Of a stretch of DNA of 64,000 bases, positions 9,375 to 16,868 are shown one piece after another (position 1 is the stretch's first letter; each line of letters begins with the position of its first letter). The DNA is from Oligoflexia bacterium. GTDB lineage: Bacteria; Bdellovibrionota; Bacteriovoracia; Bacteriovoracales; Bacteriovoracaceae. The DNA lies in NCBI GenBank assembly GCA_015231955.1, contig JADGAN010000022.1, forward strand, positions 1 to 64,000. The letters are read 5' to 3'. The notes below the pieces were generated by a model. The model did not search any database, was not told where the DNA came from, and worked only from the letters and a program-made list of their open reading frames with translations. The translations under genes and the position numbers were made by a program.

Positions 9375-12233
9375 TTAAGGGCAATGTACAGGATGATGCT
9401 GTTTTGACTTTAAGAGTTCTGCTAATGCAAAGAAGGGATTTTGATGATGCTCTTTTTGAGAAAGATTGCTTGATCGATTTTGCAGCAGCTGCACCACTTG
9501 GGCCATGCCCTTGTCACTGGCAAAACGTAGGATATCTATTTTCTTTCCATGCTTATCAAGGATGCCATAGTGGAGATCTGCTCCCGCTTGGATCAGTGCC
9601 AAGGCAATCGATTCATGACCATAAAAGAGAGCATTCCCCAAGGGACTTCTTTTGGAGTGATCAAGATGGAGGAGGTCTTTCTTTAGCTTTTTGCTAAGGA
9701 TAAGATCCACAACGGGGATCATCTCTTTTTGGATGGCCAGATTAAGGGCATCAATAGAGTGACCTTGGGAGTCTATAAAACCCTTCTGACGATTTGCTCC
9801 AGCTTGGATGAGTTGGAGAGCAATGGCCTCACGTTCTAGTTCAATGGCATTTCCAAGAGGACTTCTTTTAAAAGGATCAAGTTTATTCAAATCTATTTTG
9901 GGTTTTTTTAGCAGGAGGTCTACTACTTGTGGCATATTCGATTTAGCGGCAAAATTTAAAATGTCGGTCGGAGAGGAGCCATCAATAATCCCAGTATTCA
10001 GATCCACTCCAGCTTCAATGAGTTTGATGGCCATGGTTTCAAGTCGTTGATCGAGGGCGGTTCCTAATAAACTTCTTTTCGAGGCATCAAGTTGGTTCAA
10101 TTCAATTTTTTTAATCTTAATGATGGCATCTTTCATTCGATCCATCCCATTTTGGAAAGCAAAAAGTAAAGCATTATTGTTGATAGAAAATAGCGGTGGT
10201 AGGGCCGCCCCTGATTGCATGAGTTTTATGGCCAAAGCATCATCTTTAAGAATAAAAAAGGCATTTTCAAATGGAGATCGTCTTGCTGGGTCAAGTTTAT
10301 TGATATCTATGGATTGATCACTAAGCAGAAAATCCACTAATTGATTCATGTGATTTTTTATGGCCATGTTAAGGAGATCTGTGGGCCTACCTTGGGAATC
10401 AATGATCCCTTGATTGCGATTGGCCCCTGCTCGGATGAGCTGGAGCGCCAACTGCTCTTGATTTTTTTCAATGGCAAATGATAAGAGTGTTTGGTGATGA
10501 CCACCATCCAGAGAGTCTTCTTTATTGAGATCGATCTGATCTTTATAAGTTGAAAGAATTGCCTCAATACTCTTTTCCATGCCTTTGGAAATAGCAGATC
10601 GTAAGATACGATTAAGATCGGGGAGAGAAGAGTTGCCTGGATTACTAGAGAGAAGAGAGGAAGCCAGTAAGTCAAGCAGAGTTACGGCATCGGGTGTTTG
10701 GGCATTAAAGTAAAATGACCAGAACATATCCTGATTAAGATCACTGGCCTGAAATATTTTATTGTTAATGTTTGATAGAGCTCTTTTCATTGCTTTATAA
10801 TTGAATGCCAAATTCGTATGATCAAAGACCTCTTTGTTTTGAATTTTTTGCATGATGAAATCTTTGATGTCAATTGCCGTATCTTCCTGCAAGAGAGAAA
10901 TGGCATCGCGGTTAAGTACCAGGATACCGCTGCCCACGACTTTGAAATCACTTCCTTCACAGGCATTAGGATGCAGGGAAAATCGTATAGTGATCCCAGA
11001 ACCGGTACCACCTTGTAAACCTAATTTTGTGTATAATCCATCGCCATAGGCGGCCCTTTCTCCAGCATAACGGTCTCTTGAAATAAAAGCATTTGGAAGA
11101 CCAAGCCTAGAGTTTGTAATGGAAGCGTAGGCATCGAAACTGTTCGTCTCATGGGATAAAATAATCGGTGATTCCTGAGGAAACTGATTTTTAAATAGTT
11201 CACTTGCACGATTGCTTTGTGGGCAAGGAAATTTTTCAAGAGATCTTTTTTGAGAGCGCAGAGGCTCCTTGTTCATCCATAGAGCAAGATCATGTTGGCC
11301 ATTATCGCCCGTTATGTCACCATAGTGCTTGAGTTTCTCTTTTAACTTTAAATGCTCCAATAGTTCATAGGCCTTTTCTAAATCTTGGGCGTTTTGAGTT
11401 AATTTAAGTCCATTTTTATTGATCCAATAAGCGACATATTGATTAACTGCTGCCTCTGGAATAAAGGAGTCAATCACCTCTTTTAAGGAGTTGATTGACT
11501 CCGTGGGAATTTCTAAGTCGTATTGAATCGCCTTATTCAGTAATCTGATTGCAGAGATGATAGGGGGATTGATTCCCTCTTTGAAACGTGACGTTGTTTG
11601 ATGATTTTTCGGATCATAAAGGTAGTGAATGCTACCTTTGGCAACATCGTTTAAGAAAAGAGAACCCTTTTTGACATCCGTAACAACGTTTTCTCCACCT
11701 CGCATGTTGATCAGACCGATGGAATTGGTGTCATTATTTTGCCGCAAGAAATCTTCATTCTCTTTGAAATCACTAAGTGGTCTGATATCCAACTTGTAAA
11801 CAGCTGCGGCCTCTTTGAGGTAACTTTCGATCTCGGCTTTTATTTCAGCAAAGGTTTCACTATCAGGAGCATCGATGACTAGGTCTAAATCTTGATTGGA
11901 TTTATAGATACTCGAGAGATCATAATCAAAACGAGAATCGAAATAGGGGGCCCTTTGTTGTTCACGCTCTACATCCCAACGAACATAGTGAGCAAAAGCG
12001 GCCGCAGTTCCACCAAAGAGATAAAGATTAGCTTGCGGTCGCTTCGATACAATATCCTTCAAAAGAGCAAACTCCTGCACTCTTAATAGGCGCTGATCGA
12101 TCTCTTTGCGCAAAAGTTCTGGATTTACTGCTGCCACTAAGAGATGAAGTGGGATCATTCCAAGGAGGAATAAAAAAATAAATTTCACCATCATAATCAT
12201 GCTCCACTTGTCTTGTCCATAGGAGCTACGCAT
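9375..12233 (-). CDS. Exported nucleotidyltransferase-like protein with ankyrin repeats
   Basis: A 952-aa protein with a signal peptide (core MVKFIFLFLLG to LLVAA). Residues 70-121 look like the core of a pol-beta-type nucleotidyltransferase: FGGTAAAF at 73-80, then DLDLVID at 115-121 with the paired Asp residues. Residues 355-445 hold SHET (360-363), AAYGDGLYT (394-402) and GSGILVLN, which loosely recall the His and Tyr motifs of ADP-ribosyltransferases; I rate this as weak. Residues 580-930 are ankyrin repeats (ALQLIRAGANRNQG and relatives). The start is uncertain: ATG at 12233 has AGGAG 14 bases away, and an ATG at 12194 has GGAG at 7 bases; both give a signal peptide. Ankyrin arrays bind protein partners, so this may be a secreted effector. 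Confidence 0.75.
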   Translation of the reverse strand: MRSSYGQDKWSMIMMVKFIFLFLLGMIPLHLLVAAVNPELLRKEIDQRLLRVQEFALLKDIVSKRPQANLYLFGGTAAAFAHYVRWDVEREQQRAPYFDSRFDYDLSSIYKSNQDLDLVIDAPDSETFAEIKAEIESYLKEAAAVYKLDIRPLSDFKENEDFLRQNNDTNSIGLINMRGGENVVTDVKKGSLFLNDVAKGSIHYLYDPKNHQTTSRFKEGINPPIISAIRLLNKAIQYDLEIPTESINSLKEVIDSFIPEAAVNQYVAYWINKNGLKLTQNAQDLEKAYELLEHLKLKEKLKHYGDITGDNGQHDLALWMNKEPLRSQKRSLEKFPCPQSNRASELFKNQFPQESPIILSHETNSFDAYASITNSRLGLPNAFISRDRYAGERAAYGDGLYTKLGLQGGTGSGITIRFSLHPNACEGSDFKVVGSGILVLNRDAISLLQEDTAIDIKDFIMQKIQNKEVFDHTNLAFNYKAMKRALSNINNKIFQASDLNQDMFWSFYFNAQTPDAVTLLDLLASSLLSSNPGNSSLPDLNRILRSAISKGMEKSIEAILSTYKDQIDLNKEDSLDGGHHQTLLSFAIEKNQEQLALQLIRAGANRNQGIIDSQGRPTDLLNMAIKNHMNQLVDFLLSDQSIDINKLDPARRSPFENAFFILKDDALAIKLMQSGAALPPLFSINNNALLFAFQNGMDRMKDAIIKIKKIELNQLDASKRSLLGTALDQRLETMAIKLIEAGVDLNTGIIDGSSPTDILNFAAKSNMPQVVDLLLKKPKIDLNKLDPFKRSPLGNAIELEREAIALQLIQAGANRQKGFIDSQGHSIDALNLAIQKEMIPVVDLILSKKLKKDLLHLDHSKRSPLGNALFYGHESIALALIQAGADLHYGILDKHGKKIDILRFASDKGMAQVVQLLQNRSSNLSQKEHHQNPFFALAELLKSKQHHPVHCP

Positions 12234-12464
12234 GCTAGGAAAGCGATCTCCTAATGTTTTTTATTGATGTTAAAAAGCATAGCAGAAATTAGGATGCGAA
12301 AGGATTTAAGATGATTATTTTTTTGTAAATCTTAATAAAAACAAGACAGTAATTTAAGTGTAATATTTTCGATAAATTTTATTAATAGCAAATTAATAGG
12401 CCTAAAGGACGGGCCACAAACCTGGGGGGGGGGATTTCATATAAATTTATTTTATTTTTTTTTA
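12234..12464. other. AT-rich intergenic region with a run of ten G
   Basis: No gene is seen. The region is very AT-rich except for an uninterrupted run of ten G at 12424-12433, about 30 bases past the dinB stop codon. Such tracts are slippage-prone. Confidence 0.5.
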
Positions 12465-13544
12465 TTAGAAGAGTGTGAGTTGTTTGCCGCTGGTGCATGG
12501 GGGGGCAAGGCGGACGCCAAGACCGAGGAGGCGTACGGGTAAGCAGTAGCGGGCATAGGCCTTGTGGAGCAGAGGAGAGTATTGCTCAAGCGTAGGGAAT
12601 GGGGAAAGTGGTGAGATGCCTTGTTGAACCGTCGTGTGTTTGAAATTACAAAATTTAATTTTAACAATTAAACTTTTGATAGTTATTTTCGCATCTGCAT
12701 TTCCATCTGTTTCGAGGAAGCGCGAGCGGAACTCTTGATAAAGTTCAGGAATTTTTTTTAAACAGGCTTCTAGGTCTGGTAAATCTTGGGGGTAGGTGTA
12801 CTCGACTGTAAAAGATTTTCTTTCTGAGGAGGTCTCTACTTCGCGCTCATCCATGCCACGGCAGAGGTAATAGAGATTTTCTCCCCAAGATCCCAAGTGG
12901 TGATACAGCTCTTCGATGCTAAAGTGTTGTAGGTCTTGGCAGTTAAAAATTTTAAGTGAGTGTAGTTTTTGGGCGGTGACTTTGCCTACGCCGAAGATTT
13001 TTTCAACGGGAACTTTTTTGATAAAGGCCGGTGCTGCTTGTGGAGTGATCACATATTGGCCGTTGGGTTTGTTCCATTCGCTTGCAAGCTTTGCCAAAAA
13101 TTTATTTTCTGCCACTCCTGCAGAAGCGGTAAGCGCGCATTCGTGGAAGATAAGTTTCCTGATTTCCATGGCAATCAGCGAGGCGCTGCCTCCGAAAAAA
13201 GGGGCGTCGGTGACATCAAGGAAGGCCTCATCCAAGGATAGTGGTTCAATCTTCTTGGTGAAACGAGAAAAAATTTGCTGTATGGCCTGGCTTTCGCGAT
13301 GGTATTTTTCAAAATCGGGTGGAATTAAAATGAGATGAGGGCAAAGCTTGAGGGCCTTGTAGGAGGAAACAGCTGACTTGACTCCAAATTTTCTCGCCTC
13401 ATAACTTGCAGTACAGATCACACTGCGCTCTTCAGGGCGGCCACCCACTGCGATCGCCTTTCCTTTAAGGGTGGGGTTATACTTGACCTCTACAGCAGCA
13501 TAAAAACAATCCATATCAATATGTATGATCTTTCGTGTACCCAT
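12465..13544 (-). CDS. dinB: DNA polymerase IV (translesion Y-family)
   Basis: A 359-aa Y-family polymerase for error-prone bypass of damaged DNA. The N-terminus IHIDMDCFYA carries the first catalytic Asp, and the SLDEAFLDV motif supplies the second acidic pair. A helix-hairpin-helix segment (VEKIFGVGKVTAQKL) and the little-finger region follow. The last residues, KQLTLF, match a sliding-clamp binding motif. The length is typical for DinB. A run of seven G lies in the 3' part of the gene. It is a single gene; I see no LexA box I would defend. Confidence 0.95.
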   Translation of the reverse strand: MGTRKIIHIDMDCFYAAVEVKYNPTLKGKAIAVGGRPEERSVICTASYEARKFGVKSAVSSYKALKLCPHLILIPPDFEKYHRESQAIQQIFSRFTKKIEPLSLDEAFLDVTDAPFFGGSASLIAMEIRKLIFHECALTASAGVAENKFLAKLASEWNKPNGQYVITPQAAPAFIKKVPVEKIFGVGKVTAQKLHSLKIFNCQDLQHFSIEELYHHLGSWGENLYYLCRGMDEREVETSSERKSFTVEYTYPQDLPDLEACLKKIPELYQEFRSRFLETDGNADAKITIKSLIVKIKFCNFKHTTVQQGISPLSPFPTLEQYSPLLHKAYARYCLPVRLLGLGVRLAPPCTSGKQLTLF

Positions 13545-13600
13545 ACACTATTCGTGCCATTTTTCTTTTTGATTGTCATTGCACGCTAAATAAAATCACT

Positions 13601-16120
13601 TCAAAAAATAAAGTAGTGCTGCAATTCTGTTGGAATAGCTCGCGGGGTAGTGAAGGTTGTAGGATTGTTTGTGAGGTCAATGCTGATAAGTGATGCTGGT
13701 AGTATAGCAGCTTCAGTATTGATCTTTTTTATTTGGTTATTTTTCAAATGAATTCTCTCAAGTCGAGGAAAATTGTCTTTGGAAAAGAGTGCTAAAGGCA
13801 GCTCTTCAATCTTATGCCCTTCGATGGTTAAGCTCTTTAGTCGTGGGAGCTTAGCAAGTCCCTGGAAATTTTTTAGGCGGGAATTGCCTTTGGTATGGAT
13901 GAGAGTTAGCGTCTCTAGCCAGGGAAGCTCTGACAACCCTGCAAGGGAGTTGTAATCGCCATTTTGGATAGTGATTGCCCGTAGTGATTTTATTTTTTTC
14001 AAAGAGGAGAGATTCCAAGTGCGAGTGTTATCCAGGTAGATCCTCTGTAATGTTGTTAGCTCGCTTATGGCATCTAAGTTTCCTAAGTGTTGGTTTTTAG
14101 CGCGGATCTCTTCAAGTGCTGGGAGCGTTTGCAGTAATGAAAGATTGCTAAGCAGTTCATTTAATTTACTACCAGAGATAATAACCCCAGTATCAAGTGA
14201 GAGGTCAACCACCTTTAGTTGGCGAAGGGTCTCGAAGGCCTGGTTACAATCTCTTTGTGCATGCCAATCATTTTGAGAGAGAGCTATCTTTTGCCCGGAA
14301 AGGAAGAGTAAGTAGCGAAGAAGATGCTGGTTCCAGCCGCCTGAATAGGCAAGCAGTTCATCGTAGCTTAAACTACACCAATCTATAAAAGTTGTAGGAT
14401 CAAGAGTGCACTCAAGCACGGGGGAAGAAGAGGCGATCTCCGCTTGTATTGCGCTTGGGAGCTTATTATGAGTAAGATTGAGCTTTTTTAAGCTGGAAGA
14501 GGCAAGTAGCGCTGAGACATTGGTGATTTCATTATAGCTTAAATTCAAGGTGATTAAATTTTTAAAACTTGCCAAAACATCAACATCTACAAGGGAGTTG
14601 TTGGAGAGATCGAGGTGTTGAATTTTCTTAAAACCAGGGAGTGTGGAAAACTGTTTAAGATCTTTTAGGGCACAACTGCTGATCGTAAGCGAGGTTAGGG
14701 ATTTTGTCTCACTTAATGAAACCAGATCGATTGGCGCGAAAACTTCCACCATGGTGACACTTTGAAGTGCAGGAATTTTTTTGAGACCAACAAAGGATAG
14801 CGGCAACTGCGTGTGAGAGCGAAAATCTGAATTACCTTTGATAGAGATTTTTTTCAAGCGAGATAACTTTTCCAGCGTTTGCCATTGCAGTGAGGGCAGA
14901 TTCTCGATTTGCAGTTCATGAATGAGATCGGCCAAGGGAGCAAGCGGTTCTAGTGTGGTCAAAAAAGGATCATTTTTTAAAAGTAAGGCACCACTGTTTT
15001 TTTGGAGATGCTCTCGTAGTAAACTTTCAGCATAAAGACAATCTTTGAACACTCTTTTCTTAGATTCATGATCAGGAGCGTGTTGTCCAACTTGCAGTAA
15101 AATAGATTGAACTGCATGCCATGTGGGAGTGGTGTAATCTTTTTGCAAGCACCACTGCGCAAAGCTCGTAGGAAGAGAAGTAGCTTCCGTTTCACGGAGT
15201 GGTTTTTTATTTTGAGGGGAGAAGGATAATTTTTTTCCTAAGCTCTTTTCAATCCAATCACTATAGTCACCAACAAAAGTATAGATTCCTTTACCGATCT
15301 CGCACTGATCGTGGGTAAAAGGGTTAAACTCCGGCACTAAAAAATCCCAAACACCAAAGGTAACACCAATTAAGTACCATTGATCGCCCCACTTCACATA
15401 AGCGGGGCCTCCAGAATCGCCATTACAAGCACCTTTGCCTCTAGCTCCACTATAGGTAAAGAGTGAAAAGAGGCGTGAATTAGAAATATACTCTTCAAAG
15501 TTGGTTTCCACGGAGAGTTGCTGTCCAATACAATTTGGGCCAGAACAGTGGGTTTGAGTTTGGCCATGGCCGACGAGCGTGATGCTATCTCCTTTGCTTA
15601 GGTGAGTAGGATCGAGCAAGATCTCTATAGGCTTCCAGAAGGCCGGTAGTTCGACCTCTTCAAAAGTAATGATTCCAATATCAAAGTTGGCCCCTATGCG
15701 ATCTTGATCAATAGGATTGTCAAAGGCGGTGGTCTCTTTTTCATTCAAGAAGAAGGTGTTAAAGCTTTTTGCAGCTACGATTAGGGGATGCCCAATAGAG
15801 GGTGAATCGGCAAAGAGAATATTGATATTCTCTTTTTTTTGGCCATGCAGGCAGTGGGCGGCAGTTAAGACAGCATTACTGGAGATTAAAACAGCTGAAC
15901 AAAAGAGACGACCATTTTTGTTAACGATGCCCACTTCACTACTGTTTCCAGGATTATCTTCACTCGGCGCAGCTCCTCCCACAATTTTTCTGCTGGTGTT
16001 GTGCTTTGGCGATTCCTCTTTCACTTCGGGGTTTTTTCCACAGGCCGAAGTCAGTAACAAAACAAAAAACAGTAAAAAAAGGGATCTCTTTGAATTGGGT
16101 AAGTGAAAGCTAGCGACCAT
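13601..16120 (-). CDS. Trypsin-like serine protease lipoprotein fused to leucine-rich repeats
   Basis: An 839-aa lipoprotein with lipobox LTSAC (C27). A chymotrypsin-fold protease follows: activation site IVGG at 46-49, TAAHC with H89, DIGI with D148 and GDSGG with S236, so the whole triad is present. From about residue 410 come two blocks of leucine-rich repeats (LKKISIKGN, IQHLDLSNN, LITLNLSYN, LESLTLI-type units) separated by a Cys-containing spacer near 580-640. The IVGG site implies that the zymogen must be cleaved. LRRs give protein binding, so the likely role is a surface-anchored protease with a chosen target. The combination is uncommon in bacteria. It lies between dinB and dedA, with no evident operon partner. 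Confidence 0.9.
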   Translation of the reverse strand: MVASFHLPNSKRSLFLLFFVLLLTSACGKNPEVKEESPKHNTSRKIVGGAAPSEDNPGNSSEVGIVNKNGRLFCSAVLISSNAVLTAAHCLHGQKKENINILFADSPSIGHPLIVAAKSFNTFFLNEKETTAFDNPIDQDRIGANFDIGIITFEEVELPAFWKPIEILLDPTHLSKGDSITLVGHGQTQTHCSGPNCIGQQLSVETNFEEYISNSRLFSLFTYSGARGKGACNGDSGGPAYVKWGDQWYLIGVTFGVWDFLVPEFNPFTHDQCEIGKGIYTFVGDYSDWIEKSLGKKLSFSPQNKKPLRETEATSLPTSFAQWCLQKDYTTPTWHAVQSILLQVGQHAPDHESKKRVFKDCLYAESLLREHLQKNSGALLLKNDPFLTTLEPLAPLADLIHELQIENLPSLQWQTLEKLSRLKKISIKGNSDFRSHTQLPLSFVGLKKIPALQSVTMVEVFAPIDLVSLSETKSLTSLTISSCALKDLKQFSTLPGFKKIQHLDLSNNSLVDVDVLASFKNLITLNLSYNEITNVSALLASSSLKKLNLTHNKLPSAIQAEIASSSPVLECTLDPTTFIDWCSLSYDELLAYSGGWNQHLLRYLLFLSGQKIALSQNDWHAQRDCNQAFETLRQLKVVDLSLDTGVIISGSKLNELLSNLSLLQTLPALEEIRAKNQHLGNLDAISELTTLQRIYLDNTRTWNLSSLKKIKSLRAITIQNGDYNSLAGLSELPWLETLTLIHTKGNSRLKNFQGLAKLPRLKSLTIEGHKIEELPLALFSKDNFPRLERIHLKNNQIKKINTEAAILPASLISIDLTNNPTTFTTPRAIPTELQHYFIF

Positions 16121-16203
16121 AAGTAACTCCTTCTTGGATGAAGCGTAAACGAATCAGAACCAGCTGGAGTTAAATGATATTTTTTTGAATTGGTCAAGTT
16201 AGA

Positions 16204-16842
16204 TCAGGCGTTGCAGCGATTGATATTTTGATTTCCCGATTTAATCTTATGGTAAAAGTAGTAAGCGACGGAGATGGCGCCTACGACTGCAAGTACCCAC
16301 GCTGTAGTCGTTGTAAGATATTGGTGTAGTAACTCTTTATTGGTGCCTACAAGGTAACCCAGGTAGGTGAGTACGCTAACCCAAATGCCTGCACCAAGCA
16401 GTGTATAGAGCGAGAAGCGAAAAAAATTCATGCAAGTAAGACCTGCGGGAATACTGATGAGGTGGCGAACTCCGGGTAGCAAGCGACCAATGAAGGTTGC
16501 AATCTCTCCATGGCGCTGAAAGAAGTAGTCACACTTTTGCAGATGAGCTTCACGCACTAAAAAATATTTTCCAAAACGAAGCACAAAAGGGCGGCCTAAG
16601 TATTTTGCCATGGCATAGTTGGCACAAGCACCGATCCAGCTACCAATGGTTCCTGCAAGGATAACAGGTAACCAAGACATCTCACCAGTGGAGATGAGGT
16701 AGCCAGCAGGAGGCATAATGATCTCACTGGGAAGGGGGATAATAGAGCTTTCAATGGCCATCAAGAGAACGATGCCACTATAACCAAGGATCCAGATGGT
16801 TCCTACCAACCAATTGGCAAAAACCAGGAAGGCTGCTTTCAT
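16204..16842 (-). CDS. DedA-family membrane protein
   Basis: A 212-aa polytopic inner-membrane protein. The segment IESSIIPLPSEIIMPPAGYL and the later FIGRLLPGVRHLISIPAG are typical DedA signatures, with the conserved Glu and the R-x-x-P-x-x-R stretch. Members act in undecaprenyl phosphate or phospholipid flipping and in proton-motive-force maintenance. It follows topA by 26 bases on the same strand and may be co-transcribed. Confidence 0.9.
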   Translation of the reverse strand: MKAAFLVFANWLVGTIWILGYSGIVLLMAIESSIIPLPSEIIMPPAGYLISTGEMSWLPVILAGTIGSWIGACANYAMAKYLGRPFVLRFGKYFLVREAHLQKCDYFFQRHGEIATFIGRLLPGVRHLISIPAGLTCMNFFRFSLYTLLGAGIWVSVLTYLGYLVGTNKELLHQYLTTTTAWVLAVVGAISVAYYFYHKIKSGNQNINRCNA

Positions 16843-16868
16843 TTTTTACTACTCCTATTCTTTATTCT

